A DNA stretch of 64,000 bases from Rhopalosiphum padi (GCF_020882245.1 NC_083598.1:57139858-57203857); one strand, 5' to 3'; positions 25,497 to 38,960 are shown, counted from the stretch's first letter. Translations and numbers: made by a program. The notes: a model not told the origin generated them from the sequence alone.

Positions 25497-26626
25497 GCCA
25501 ATTAATTGTGCTGTGTGTGTATAGTAGGTATATTGTATTTTATAATTAATTGTTTATACTAATAAATATGAATATCATCATCATCATTATTTGCGTAAAC
25601 CATCGGATTTCACTTATTTTTTTCGACAGAAAATTATTTACGGAAAGGTGTATTTGACCCTCAGTCAAAGGAAGATACGATAAATAATGTTTGATAAAAT
25701 CGAATTTTATTTCAACAAATAATATAATGTGGACATATTTTATACTAATTACACAAATTTTTCGATTGAATCCATAAACTTTTTTTTTATTTCTACTGAC
25801 GGAACAACATATTATTTATTCTTGTGTAAAATATCGATTTTAAATTAATTAGCAAACAATTTGTGTACTTCTGTACTGTTCGTGTACGAAAAATTTCGTT
25901 GTTATACAACTCGTTAACAGCGTCGGATTGTCAAGGTAGATGTTACTGAGTTTTAGAACATCTAACATTTGAATACAGCTACATCAACTGTTTGGTTTAT
26001 TAGATATTAATAATATCATTATGATTTAATTATTTATTAATTTTGTTTTTTATATAGTAATGATAAGTTAGTACAAATATTAGCAGACAATATAATTGTG
26101 TTGAATTATAAAACAGTACAGTTGCTGTAGCTGTAATCTCTAGTAATTCGCTACTAATGTTTGTACTAATATTTAATATTACTGATATAAATAATATTCT
26201 ATATTATATAATAGTATTCTATTGTATAATAATATATATTCTATTATAAATTTTATAATAGGAAAAAATTACAACCAAACACTCAAAACCGGCCCAATCC
26301 GGTTTGCTCATATATGATTATTGATTATTATAATATGAAACAAAATATTATAACTAGCAGTACTTCATATATAATTACAAGTCATACTATGTACGATGTA
26401 CAATCCGTTAAATGAACAATGGACGTTTACTGTGAATCAATACAATGTGTTATAGGAATGGTTATTAAAAATAAAATTTCATTCTGTTATAAATTTTGAA
26501 AATCACATTATTATAAAATATCAAATCATCGGTGTCAGGTTAAAAAATGAAAAAACCACAATGTACATGTTACAGAGCGCACGTTACTACTACTAATAAG
26601 GGACCCGTGTATGAATGAATGATAGT
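25497..26626. other. AT-rich spacer between right-arm H4 and H2A
   Basis: Mirror of 14660-15789. No gene seen. Confidence 0.5.
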
Positions 26627-26642
26627 GGCCCTGAAAAGGGCC
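26627..26642 (-). terminator. Histone 3' stem-loop of right-arm H2A
   Basis: GGCCCTTTTCAGGGCC on minus, 32 bases after the H2A stop. Confidence 0.93.
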
Positions 26643-26674
26643 TTTTTAGTAGAACATTATGTTGAGTAGTTGAA

Positions 26675-27052
26675 TTAGACTTTCTTTTCGGTTTTTTTGG
26701 GCAAAAGAACAGCCTGGATGTTGGGTAACACACCGCCTTGAGCGATTGTAACACCGGACAACAATTTGTTTAATTCTTCGTCGTTCCTGATTGCCAATTG
26801 CAAATGTCTGGGAATGATACGAGATTTCTTGTTGTCACGGGCAGCGTTACCAGCTAATTCTAAAACTTCAGCTGCCAAGTATTCCATGACAGCGGCCAGG
26901 TACACCGGTGCTCCGGCTCCGACACGTTCGGCGTAGTTTCCTTTCCTCAACAGACGATGAATACGACCGACCGGGAACTGGAGTCCGGCACGGGACGACC
27001 TGGTCTTGGATTTGCCTCCCTTCGATTTTCCTGCTTTGCCTCTTCCGCTCAT
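26675..27052 (-). CDS. Histone H2A, right-arm copy
   Basis: 125 residues, the same protein as the 14234 copy, ending KKTEKKV without an SQ motif. It is divergently paired with H2B at 27466. Confidence 0.97.
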   Translation of the reverse strand: MSGRGKAGKSKGGKSKTRSSRAGLQFPVGRIHRLLRKGNYAERVGAGAPVYLAAVMEYLAAEVLELAGNAARDNKKSRIIPRHLQLAIRNDEELNKLLSGVTIAQGGVLPNIQAVLLPKKTEKKV

Positions 27053-27465
27053 GATTGTGATTTTAGTAGACGACTGCTTTGAACTATATCAAACACTGAA
27101 TGGTCTGAGGTCTGTGAAATATGCACCTTTATAGTCAAAAACAGAGAGAGACAATCCTGTGATTGAACAGATTGAAACGTTATGACGATATTATATCACA
27201 CCGTTGGCAATGTAACTGCTACTAAACGATGTCGTTTTCAATAAGCATAATAGCAATTTTTATTCATGAAGAAACTATTATTTTTATCAGACATGTACCG
27301 CTGGTAAATCCTTTTTGTTCCGTCATACCTAATAGAATTTAGCAAATAACCGTATGACGTGCCATCCTTGAGTTAGTAATATATACGGTCGTTTTATGTC
27401 ATTGAACATCATTCGTGTTTGAAGTATTTCGACGTAAACAACTATCGTTTTAACAAATATCTACC
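27053..27465. promoter_or_regulatory. Divergent H2A/H2B promoter, right arm
   Basis: Mirror of 13821-14233, with H2A TATA at 27126-27133 (minus) and H2B TATA at 27378-27385 (plus). Confidence 0.8.
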
Positions 27466-27846
27466 ATGGCTCCAGGAGGTAAATCTGCAGGAAAGGCGAT
27501 GAAGAAATCGTCCGGCAAGGCCCAAAAGAACATCGCCAAGTCCGACAAGAAACGCAAGCCAAAGAGGAAGGAATCCTATGCCATCTACATCTACAAAGTA
27601 CTGAAGCAAGTACATCCCGACACCGGTGTCTCCTCTAAGGCAATGAGCATTATGAACAGTTTCGTCAACGATTTATTCGAGCGTATCGCCGCCGAGTCCA
27701 GTCGTCTGGCACACTACAACAAGCGATCGACCATCACCAGTCGGGAGATCCAAACCGCCGTTCGACTTTTGTTGCCCGGTGAATTGGCCAAGCACGCTGT
27801 CAGTGAAGGAACCAAAGCCGTCACAAAGTACACCAGCTCTAAATAA
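27466..27846 (+). CDS. Histone H2B, right-arm copy
   Basis: 126 residues, the same protein as at 13440: Lys-rich tail, SYAIYIYKVLKQVHPDTGVS, C-terminus AVTKYTSSK. It is followed by a stem-loop and then, in the same direction, the short-tail H4. Confidence 0.97.
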   Translation: MAPGGKSAGKAMKKSSGKAQKNIAKSDKKRKPKRKESYAIYIYKVLKQVHPDTGVSSKAMSIMNSFVNDLFERIAAESSRLAHYNKRSTITSREIQTAVRLLLPGELAKHAVSEGTKAVTKYTSSK

Positions 27847-27880
27847 TTGAACTTGTTGTTGCTTCTGCACTTTTTAAAAA

Positions 27881-27896
27881 GGCCCTTTTTAGGGCC
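27881..27896 (+). terminator. Histone 3' stem-loop of right-arm H2B
   Basis: GGCCCTTTTTAGGGCC with the TTTT loop, 34 bases past the stop. Confidence 0.9.
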
Positions 27897-27970
27897 ACTA
27901 CAAATTTTAAATTTTATATTTTACAACAGATGAAAATTATTATATTTGAGCATATTCAGATTTAATCTAC

Positions 27971-28024
27971 GAATTTTCACCGATTTTGAAAGTAGTTAAT
28001 GACGATTTTTAATGATTTTTCACA
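27971..28024 (-). repeat. Satellite fragment upstream of right-arm short-tail H4
   Basis: Mirror of 13262-13315; matches the satellite at 56857-61558 in reverse complement and ends about 42 bases before the H4 ATG. Confidence 0.8.
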
Positions 28025-28065
28025 AACTGTTCAAAGTTTTCAGCTAGAAACTACATAAAATCAAC

Positions 28066-28356
28066 ATGACCGGACGCGGTAAAGGAGGAGCCAAACGTCA
28101 TCGTAAGGTACTCCGTGACAACATCCAGGGAATCACCAAGCCTGCCATTCGTCGGTTAGCTCGTCGTGGTGGAGTAAAACGTATCTCCGGTTTGATCTAC
28201 GAAGATACCCGCGGTGTGTTGAAAGTATTTCTGGAAAATGTGATTCGTGATGCAGTCACTTATACCGAACACGCTAAACGAAAAACCGTTACCGCCATGG
28301 ACGTTGTTTACGCTTTGAAAAGACAAGGCCGTACACTTTACGGATTTGGTGGATAA
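28066..28356 (+). CDS. Histone H4 with shortened tail, right-arm copy
   Basis: 96 codons, identical to the 12930 copy: MTGRGKGG joined to AKRHRK (K8 to G14 missing), E53D, fold otherwise canonical. The 5' UTR end (CAGCTAGAAACTACATAAAA) is shared with the full-length H4 genes. Presence in both arms means the deletion predates the arm duplication if that is real. Confidence 0.9.
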   Translation: MTGRGKGGAKRHRKVLRDNIQGITKPAIRRLARRGGVKRISGLIYEDTRGVLKVFLENVIRDAVTYTEHAKRKTVTAMDVVYALKRQGRTLYGFGG

Positions 28357-28398
28357 AACTAGTATATTAATTATGAAACATTAAATTCTTACCTAAAA

Positions 28399-28414
28399 GG
28401 CCCTTTTCAGGGCC
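28399..28414 (+). terminator. Histone 3' stem-loop of right-arm short-tail H4
   Basis: GGCCCTTTTCAGGGCC, 42 bases after the stop, so the processing signal is intact even though the promoter appears replaced. Confidence 0.9.
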
Positions 28415-31400
28415 ACTAAATTTTCTATTTTAATGAAATAAGTAATAACAATTAAACTTCATTTTAAATAAATACTGCTATAACCAATATCGTTATGCCT
28501 TTAAAGTTATTTCTTTATTCATATTAAAATATGATGTGGTTCACAACAAAACTAACATTTATACAATTATACATACAAAAATAATAATATGATTTAACAT
28601 AAAATAAATTTTATATCTATGATAAGCCTATCAAGTACATATGGTTGTAACCATTCTGTGGTTGTAATTTCCTGTCAAACTTAATGATAGAAACCTTTTT
28701 CTTTTCAAATTGTATTTTAATTGTCTTGATCGTTTGCAATGGAAAATCACTACTGCTGAAAAAAGTTTGGAAATAATATGTTTTACATAAAAACACATAT
28801 TATAGTATTATCACATATAATATTTTTAAACAAACAATAGTATTTTATAAATTAGAGAATTATTAATATTATAAATCTTTTATACAAATCGTATACATAA
28901 AATATTAACTAATTTATCAAATAATTGTTGTAAGTATATACTGTATACTTCACATCATGTCATCATAATCTTGTTTTACCGACTAACCTTCGAAATATTT
29001 TGTAGTAGAATAACATAAAACAGTCTCAATTAATGTAATTTTTAAGGAGAGACAGAAGTCACTAGAAAGTTGGCATAATGAAATAACAGATGTTATACTT
29101 TTTAATAATTGCACAATGGGGTACATCAATATAGTTAGATAAATGCAAAATATACAGCATCAATTTGGGTTTTCTATATAACATAAATACACTTATGTTA
29201 CAGTATTTTTTTGGTTTTAAATTGTAAATCTTAATTTATCATTCAAGTGATATTGTTCTAAATTATAAAAATATGTACACAATTTATTTTAGATACATAG
29301 GTATCAGCATCATTATCTACTACTTTTTAAACAATTAACTTTTTAGGCTTTGTTTTGAATTTTAATTTATAAACACAAATTTAGAATTTTATTTTAATAT
29401 ATTATTTATTAATATTATACAGTATACATTATTATTATTTATTTTTATTTTTAGTATATTCTAACTAAATATATACTAATAATTTTTACCTATTCATTAT
29501 AATGATATTTTTCTAAATTAAAAAAATGTTAAAATTCTAAATACTTCTTAACTCAATAATCTGTTAATATATTTATTAGCATCACATGTGGAAGACATGT
29601 TATTATTTACTTTTTTCACAATTACAAATTATAATAATTAACATTTGTTAAGAAAATAAAAATGAAAATATATTTTTTTTTATCACGTTTTATTGAAATT
29701 ATAACTTGTAGATACAATTAATTTCATAATTCACACAAATCATATTAAAATAAAGTATAAGTTATAACATTTATCCATTTCCACTAAAAAGTAGTGCAAT
29801 AATTTATAACAAAATGTCCATGTTTATGACATAATAATTACCCTAATAGTTATATGTTAATGTATTTATTAAAATTTAAAACAACAAAACAAAAACAAAT
29901 ACCTTTTAAAATAAAAACATCAATAAAATTGTACATTTAAATAAATTAAGACTAGAAAACAAAGTGATTTACAAAACTAGCTAGTATGGGCCATAGGAGT
30001 ACAATGGGTAGGATTCTTCTTAAAAACTATTATTATTATAGCTGGTTACGAGAAGTAACCAATTGACTAGAAACTGTGTGAATTATCTGACTAGGTAATA
30101 TACTTGTAATAATAATAACACTGTTTTGTAATGTAAATGCATTGTTGAAAATCATAAAATTTGGTAAGTTCAATTCTGGAAGCAATAATGAATAAATAAT
30201 GATATAGGAAGCTTAATTTATAAACCACTGGAAGAATCGTAATTATCATATTATAATGTGTTATAAAATTCCGAACAAATGAAGCAACTGAGCACCTCGA
30301 AAAACAAATAATTACTTCTAATAACAATATTTCTTTTAACGTCATAATTACCACAAACTTAAAGAAGTACTACTTAGTTCTACATGTGTCATATAGCTAA
30401 AAATTAATCTTATTTTTAGTAGAAACACTGGAAATACATACGTACAGTAAAATGACGCTCTTAGGATTCAGCAAATAATAATAAAAATAATTATTAACAA
30501 AATAGAGTTTTAAATAAATTTGACTTAATATAAACAAAAAAATATATTCAAGCTTTAAAGAAGTCTAATTCAGGTGCAGTATAAAAGAAGTCTTTTCCTT
30601 TACAAATAATATATCAATTAATCACGCACTTTGGCGTATATTACGATAGAAATAGTGGTTAAAAAACATTTAAGCAGCCATAATTGACTTTTAAATAATA
30701 TGCCTTCTTAATTTTAAGCCTTTAAGGCATAAGAAACTTTCTTTAAATTCCGTTTACTAATTTTTTGAAATTATAATAATGATTGGTTTTTTATTTGAAA
30801 GTCCTGAAAAACACGCTGCCTATTTATATATTGGTCAAGAAAAATATTTTTTGTTGCACTCAGATATAATAAATTATAAGTCACATAATATAACATGTAG
30901 AATAACTAAATGTTCAGTTGATTGCAATAAAAACGCTTGCCAAAGGACAACGGTAAATATATGACCTAAATTTGTTTGCTATAAAATGTATAGATTACCT
31001 ATATCGTAAACAAACTTAAAAACATATTATTATCCTTGGCAGTGAAATTACAACAATTTGAAACATTAGTTATTGTGCGTGTTTGTGTTGGAAACTATAT
31101 TATACTTGCAAAATATATAATTATATGTGTATATAAAATAATTATATATTTGAACTTAATATTAGATAAAGACAAATTGCAATAACACAGGAAGTTAAAT
31201 ATGGAATCAAAAACTATTCAAACTTAAAATCAACAAGAATAAAAAATAATATAGTTTCCAGACTAAACACATATTACATGAGCATTTGCCTAAGAGCTGT
31301 CAAAGGTATATATATATATAAATATGTACTTTATATATACATAAAATGTAGATTAATTAGAAGGTGTATGGAAGTAAGATGTTTGAGTCATAAGTCTTCG

Positions 31401-31419
31401 ATTTAATATTGAGAACACA
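28415..31419. other. Right-arm mirror of the PGAP2 3' spacer
   Basis: Inverse of 9867-12871; no gene recognised. Confidence 0.5.
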
Positions 31420-32130
31420 TCAGTCTGTTTTGAGTGTTGGAAAATTTTTAGCAACTATCAACTGTTCGTGTGGGAAGTCCAGTGTAATGGTAAAGTGGAA
31501 AGCCATGTTTGATACTGCAAGGACATACTCGCTGAGTGCAAACCATGTGAATGCTGAAACCAAGACGACAAATTTAAATAAACAAACACTAATGAGTATT
31601 TTGATATTATGTTGAACATTACCCAAATCATGGCAGTAGAACCGATGTTTGATAAAGTAAATTATCAATGTGAACGTCGATGTTATACAAATAGCGAATA
31701 GTATTTTCTTAATTGTATACGATAAACGCTGATGTTCCGTCATAGTTTTGTGCACCATATTGAACGTCTTAATCATGACAATCATGTACAACAATGAGCT
31801 GAGCATGAACAAAATGAAAATTTTCTCGTGCACGGCTAAAAACGATAAAACGTAATTGTAGATGGTTGTTAAAATGCAGTAGATAATAATATGATAAACT
31901 AGGAAACGCACGATAATTTTCTCTGTTGGATATGTAAGTTACGCCACAGATAGCGGCTATTTCGATGAGATTGAGCCAGTAACAAAGGTTGATAAGTATG
32001 TAACTGGTGGACTTGTCGGCAACTTTGGACATCTGGCTGATAAAATAGTTATAGTACACCTGGGCGATGACCATGCGTGGTCCAACGTGAAAAGCGACAG
32101 CTATCCGCCACATATACGTCTGGGGTGTCA
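31420..32130 (-). pseudogene. Partial PGAP2-like copy, cut by the scaffold gap
   Basis: Exons 4, 3 and most of 2 (31420-31553, 31623-31835, 31912-32130) are the inverted duplicate of the left gene, open and with intact splice sites. The first 40 bases of exon 2, the long intron 1 and exon 1 are missing: the sequence runs into N at 32131, and nothing like exon 1 is seen on the far side of the gap. It is either a 3' fragment carried along in the duplication, a full second gene hidden by the gap, or an assembly duplicate of the left gene. No frame damage is visible. Confidence 0.8.
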
Positions 32131-32630
32131 NNNNNNNNNNNNNNNNNNNNNNNNNNNNNNNNNNNNNNNNNNNNNNNNNNNNNNNNNNNNNNNNNNNNNN
32201 NNNNNNNNNNNNNNNNNNNNNNNNNNNNNNNNNNNNNNNNNNNNNNNNNNNNNNNNNNNNNNNNNNNNNNNNNNNNNNNNNNNNNNNNNNNNNNNNNNNN
32301 NNNNNNNNNNNNNNNNNNNNNNNNNNNNNNNNNNNNNNNNNNNNNNNNNNNNNNNNNNNNNNNNNNNNNNNNNNNNNNNNNNNNNNNNNNNNNNNNNNNN
32401 NNNNNNNNNNNNNNNNNNNNNNNNNNNNNNNNNNNNNNNNNNNNNNNNNNNNNNNNNNNNNNNNNNNNNNNNNNNNNNNNNNNNNNNNNNNNNNNNNNNN
32501 NNNNNNNNNNNNNNNNNNNNNNNNNNNNNNNNNNNNNNNNNNNNNNNNNNNNNNNNNNNNNNNNNNNNNNNNNNNNNNNNNNNNNNNNNNNNNNNNNNNN
32601 NNNNNNNNNNNNNNNNNNNNNNNNNNNNNN
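32131..32630. other. Assembly gap, 500 N
   Basis: Exactly 500 N, the same size as the other gap in the window, so a fixed-size scaffold join rather than a measured distance. Confidence 0.98.
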
Positions 32631-33138
32631 ATTGATGTTGTTGCAATAAACTTTTATTATTATTATTATTATTATAAAATGTTCAGCATTCATATAGAAA
32701 TACTTACAAATTTCGGTCGATTTATCTATTCCCACGCGTTGTAAGTAATTGGTGAGTATTTACAGCAAGCAAACAACAACAGTATAACACAGACGACCAA
32801 ACCACTAAATCGATACACGAATGTAAAATCGGTTTAAAATTTGTGTGTAATGGACATGATATACATTTAATAAAACGAAACTAGCGATAATAATATAATA
32901 TTAGACTCACGCACGTAAAATGAATAGTCGAGCGCGCTGCGGATCAACTGATGCCTGATGGTGGTGAAACCGTTCGCTGGCTATCGGTTTGAAGAAGTCT
33001 TAAGAGGCGGAGTCTAAGCCGTCCGGTTGTCGCCATGCACGATAGATTTTACATTAATTTTTCTTTTCGTTGTCTTTTTTCTCGCACCCCTTCTCCCCTC
33101 TCCGGCATCACACACACGACCTACACCGAATCATAAGT
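32631..33138. promoter_or_regulatory. GC-rich, promoter-like island
   Basis: GC-richer stretch (densest about 32910-33050) with GCGCGC, GGCGGAGTCT at 33006-33015 and a pyrimidine-rich tract at 33055-33100. On the minus strand a strong donor (AAATTT then GTAAGTAT, exon edge about 32708) would suit a first non-coding exon reading leftward. Function is inferred from composition only. Confidence 0.35.
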
Positions 33139-33321
33139 TCAGATTTTCAATTTTTTATTATTATTATTATTATCATCGTTGAAAACCGGGTCCATTAACA
33201 GACCGATCTCGCGCTGTACATACGGGTGAGGAGGATTAGTGTAAAATTTTGGCTTGACGAAAAAAACGTATTGCACGAAATCACAGTCCATCAGAGGATT
33301 CAGCGGACAGACAATACACAC
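33139..33321 (-). other. Possible coding remnant (60-codon open frame)
   Basis: Open minus-strand frame whose codons look selected (CTG, GAC, TTC, GTG, GTC and AAG are common, unlike the AT-rich background), with PLMDCDFVQYVFFVKPKFYT followed by NPPHPYVQREIGLLMDPVF. I do not recognise a family, and the Asn run at its end is just a TTA microsatellite. Confidence 0.25.
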
Positions 33322-36300
33322 ATTATTTACTTTTTAAATATAGTATACCTATATACATGACTGAATACCAGTTTTTATTTGTAATTGTATTAGTCATATT
33401 ATTTGTATTTTAATCGAAATACCTATATGCGTGGAAATTAGAAAAATATAGTATATAGGACGTTTTAAGTTTTATAAATGGCTTAACAATGTATTATTGA
33501 AGTAATTGGAATTCATTAAACCAAGATATAGAGAAGTTAAACCATGTTAATTATACCTTTCTAAAGAAGCTTTCGAGATTAAAACCGGAATTAGCCAAAC
33601 TCATATAAATTGACATTTTCAACTGTTCACTGGGTAAAAAATTGAAACGACTCAAATGTGTTCAATAAAAATCTGAAATCAATTTACGTTTATTATAAAC
33701 TAATACACTCAATGTTTTGTAGTACTATAATAGCTGTTTAAATAATTTTAGGGCCTTATAAGCCCATTATAAATATAATGTTATTACTTGTATAACATGA
33801 TTTTAATTAAATGTCAATATAAATATTAAACCTTTTACATGACATTATTATTAATAGTATACAAACATAAAATTTACACAGTACATTTAATCTTGATAAA
33901 TTTAAGAAAAAGAAATTTTATCTTCAATTATATTAAGCCCGTGTTAAACGATTCTTTTAAATTAATATTAAGATTACTTAATCAAAATACATTTTAAATA
34001 CAGCTACAAGTCTATGATTAGTAATATATTTAAAATACACATCAAATACTGATAATCCTAATAAATGAAGCTTCATTAAATGTAACCAATTTTTTTTTGT
34101 AAATTTTTATGTAATTCTATTTAATTATTTGTAAAAAATGTTTGTATAAGTATGAAATTTAACCGCAATATATTCTATTTAAGTCCACCTATATATTTAG
34201 ACCAAGTTTTATGTGTAATAATATAATTAAAAATATAGTTTATAAAAAGTTAAAGTTATCCCCATTATGTAATGCATTGGGTTTCGTTGCTAATTCAGCT
34301 GTATTTCAAGTTTCAACTAACATATTAAAAAGATAAGATGAATTTCAAAAACATGAAAAGATAATAAAAATATAAATATATATGTATATATGTGTGTATA
34401 AAAATTACACACGCTGATATTTATTTTCAAATTGTTACAACTTATATCATAAAATAAAATAAACACTCAGAATACTAAATTCATTCAATAAAACAGTTAA
34501 GTATAATTTAAAGTTTACTTTATAAAATATATTAAATAATTATTAAATAGTATCCGAAACACATATTATTCTTTACTACTTAAAAGTATAATGATAATAT
34601 TTCTATTTCTAAAAATTATATTTTATGTTGTATAAAATATAAACATGAACCCTCTAAATAACTCTAAAAATATGTTTGTAATAATTTAAATTTTTCGTTT
34701 CTTTAATCATTCACTTATCATGTTAATGAACTTCTACTAAAGTACTACGATAGTATATCACAATATATTTTTGAGCACTAAATATCAAAACTTGTCATTG
34801 CTCTATTCGATTATAAATTCCTCAAAAAGTTTCTTTAATAATTAATACTTCAAATAGGTACTATAGATCTGTTAGGTTACATTGCTCGTAATAAAATGTT
34901 ACAACATTTTTTTTCTATTAAACATGTAACGTTAAAAAATATATGTTATTTAACGTTGTAAAGAAACATACATTTTTTAAACAATTACTGATTAAATTAA
35001 TGATAATGAATTTATCGATAACATTTGAGTGAATTCCACTATACATCATATTTGTTCTGTTTAGAGGCACTGAAATGTAATCTATTATCTTTTTCTTTTG
35101 TTTGCTTATGTGTTTTAAACATTTTAAAAATTCATTTTGTTAAATAATTATTTTTCTATATTTTGTAATCTAAAAAACCAGCATAACATATAATTAGATC
35201 AATTTTTAGCTGAGATAAAAAATTTGTTTAAGTTTTAAATTATCTATACTAGTTTACCTCGTTTAATATACAGTTTATACAAATATTAAATTACATTAAA
35301 TAAAATTATATTACTTACGTTGCTATGTTTATTCGTTGACTTGTTGTGTACAATAAGTCATCAACCTATGGTTTATATTTCATACAATTTCCTCATGCAT
35401 TATAATATTGTGCTAATTTGATTCGATAAGTTATCGTAGATGTATACTGAAATGATGCCATCAGGACGTATACAAGGGGGGGAGGTCAGATCCACTCTAT
35501 GGCCTTTTTTGTTTTTAAAGGCATGTGAAAAGAAAAGTTTAATTTTTTAATGAAACTAATGAAAGTTTGAAACTGTGTTGTTCATACTCATAAAGATAAT
35601 ACAATGTATTTATTTTGTTATAATATATATTTTTTACATAATATTATAATAAAGATATACAGAGATAATATACGAATTTTGTATAGGTATATAGTAACAG
35701 TAAATTTCCATACACATTATACATTATATATATACAGAATAGTTTATGCAATATATGTCTAATTTTCGATCTACTCATTAATCATAAATATTGATGTTAA
35801 GCCGATCATTTTCAGTATATAAACTATAAACAATAAACATTTTTACGCAAAACATACAAAACAACATTAAGCAGTGGTTTTAGATAGAAAACTTTTAAAA
35901 TTAAATTCTATAGAAAAAAAATAATTAAGATAAAACCTTATTAGTGTTTTTGAAATATAAGTTATTCAAAAAATGTTAGAAAAAAGGGTTTTTGTGCTTA
36001 ACGATCTGTTATTATCTAGAATAATATAAGACTTGAAAAGGTTATTTTAGAAATATTGTTTCCTATACATTTCATCGAGTTAATTTACTCTAAAACCACT
36101 TTTTAATGTTTTTTCATTTGTTCTGCATGAACATATTTACGTCTTTGGAATGTTGGATTCAATTTTGCATTGTATGACAGTTTGACAGTTCACCCAGATA
36201 ATTTTTTTTTCAGGGCATTATAAGTAAGTAGGTTCTTTAAAATGCCTATTTTTATACATTAGGTTTTTCCTCTTAATTTCTCTCCACTCCTATTTACAAA

Positions 36301-38655
36301 TGCTATGTAAATGCTATTATAATTTATTAATATGTAAGGAATAAGCTATATTCCGTTTATAACTCAATTAAAAACATAGTTTAGTTATCCAAAAATTTAT
36401 TTAGTTTTACATAATTTTCATGAAACATTTTTTTGATAATATGACATATTTGTTTAATTTCTTAAAATAAAGTCTTTTGTCCAATTCAAATAATTAAATT
36501 TATGAAAATTATTGTACTTAAGCTATAAGATATCTGGATATTAATTTTTTCTGATTTATGTTTTATTTCCAATTTCCAAATAATCTTATACTTTGTGGAC
36601 GTCAAAAACCATATGTGTATGACGACGTAATATTTCATTTAAAATATTTAAATATAAATAATTATAGAATTTATTTATTTATTTTTGTGTGAAGTTGAAA
36701 AATATATTTGCGCACCCTATACATAAAAATAATATATAAATAGTACTTGTACGTGTTCTTTAACGATGTTGTCATCATCAGTGCTGAACAAAGACCGAGG
36801 CCTCTGATAATATAATAACAATGTTGTTGATATAGGTGCGTACCTATACAATATATTTTATGGCATTTTTGCTATTTTATACATTACATAGAGTGAATAG
36901 TATAAATATTGTTTAGTCTATAATATATACATTTTATAGTTTTAACTTATAGACCATAGTTGATATGAATGTTACAGAGACCATGAATATGAACCGAAAA
37001 TAAAGATACACGGATAGTATGTAGCAGGGTTATTAGTGTTATTACGTATTATCAAATTATTACTAAACAAATTATCTGAAATTTTAATTGGTTGAAAGTA
37101 TTTTTTTTATTAAATATTATGTTATAATAAAACAATCAAAATATTTGCCATAATATTAACTTAGGACTATACATCATAGATATGCAGACTTGTCGATAAT
37201 TTAACCACATAGGAAGTTGCATTACTATAAGTATTATGTAGATACCTAATAAGTAATAATAAAGTAAAAAATATAAAAATATGTATATATTATATAAAAA
37301 ATATAGTATCATAAATGAAAGAATACCTAAAATGAAAAGTAAATTATTAAAAATAATTTAAATTTAAACGCTGGTAACTAACATACATAAAAATCAATAG
37401 TTTAAAATTCCGTTATTTCAAAAAGAGATAACAAAGTTTTTAAATGTTACCTTGTGTTATAGCGAGGTGATTATATTAGTATGTATACTATTTAGGTTAA
37501 GTAATATTAACTGTGGGCGTTCGTTCAACATAAACATTAGTGGAGGCGCACTTGCAGCTAATTATTCCATCGAATAGATGTTACCTTAGCTTATATAGAC
37601 GTATACTGAATGGTTTCAGTGGATATTGTGACTTTATGAGCTTTGTATGAACATATTATGTTTATTTTGATATTTAAGCGACCGTCGTTCTACAATAATG
37701 GTATTAGTGATGTATAAGCTTGATTATTTTTCATGTCAAACAAAAACATAAATACATATGGGTACGTGTGCATATTTTATCTTAACTAGGTCACGTAAAA
37801 ACAATAAAAAACAATACCGAACAAATACCTATACATAGTCTACTGAAAGAGTATTGCTGAAAAAATATCTAGAAATAAAATAAAATGCCATTAATTAATT
37901 AAATAAAATTGAAAGTAAAATATTTAGTGCGAATATTCAATTTGAAACGTATAAATATAAAATGTATTCTTTGCTATGATTATTTCGATCTTGTACGACG
38001 AAAAAAAATATTATACACACCTTTTTTTTTGTCAGGTTTCATTTAATAATGTTCAGTGAGTTTTACAGTAGGTATATTATTAAATATATTTATTAGTTAT
38101 ATAAATATTAAACGTTTTTTCACAAGATCAGAATCAATAGCCTTTAATATAAGTTTATTATAAATTATAATTATATAGTACGTGTCTTAAGAATAATTAT
38201 TCTTATATATTTATACCACTTGCACCATTGCAATATGAGGCAATATAACCGTTATAAATTATAATTATATTATTTATTATATTATGACTATTTACGATAT
38301 AACACGATGACAATATAATTAATATTAAAAAATATTTTTCATTAAAAATTGATTATTGAGTTGTGTAATTAAAAAAAACGAAATTAACAATTTTTAAAAT
38401 TTTTAATACATAGTTATTTGATATCGCCATGTCATTAAAACTAATTAAAAAACTAAATTCTATAAATTTACCTAATTTAAGTTATAATTATAAAGTAAAA
38501 ATCGGAAAATTAGGAAAGCTGGTTGAATTAATTTTTACAGAAAAAATTGCGTTTAAAAATGTCATTGTGTGTATAAAATATTATTATGTACGTAAAAGTT
38601 TCAAGTAGGTACACGAATAAAATTTTTAAAATAAAAAATTTAGTTGAAAGTCATG
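33322..38655. other. AT-rich non-coding DNA
   Basis: No gene, RNA gene or well-defined repeat seen. It is either intergenic or a long intron. Confidence 0.5.
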
Positions 38656-38960
38656 GAGTACCAATAAAGTTCATAAGTATGATAAGAATATGCGTTCGAA
38701 ATTCTAGGTGTACTCGTATGGTTAAATTCAATGACCCACTATCAAAATAACTTACTATGAATACATGAATGAAACCAGGTGATAATCTTCGATGTTCGTT
38801 AATATTGCATTAAAGAAAAGGGTTAGAAAGTTACTAAAAACTGGTGTAAGAGTTAAGCTACAAAACTTAAAGACAATTAAACTAGTAGCATATGCTGATG
38901 ACATAATATTATTAACGAAAACTGAATGAGACCTCCAGATAATAGCTATGAAAAAAAAGA
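38656..38960 (+). mobile_element. Decayed LINE reverse-transcriptase fragment
   Basis: The plus-strand frame near 38690 reads VRNSRCTRMVKFNDPLS, followed after breaks by KPGDNL (for the usual KQGDxL) and then, at about 38880-38925, KLVAYADDIILLTKTE with the catalytic YADD box. Stops (TAA after SK, TGA after KTE) and frame changes separate the blocks, so it is a dead fragment. It is a different subfamily from the 18.3-kb element. Confidence 0.75.

Noticed and set aside
32049..32735. Long open frames across N runs (also 56264-56894)
   Set aside because: They consist almost entirely of N and have no meaning.
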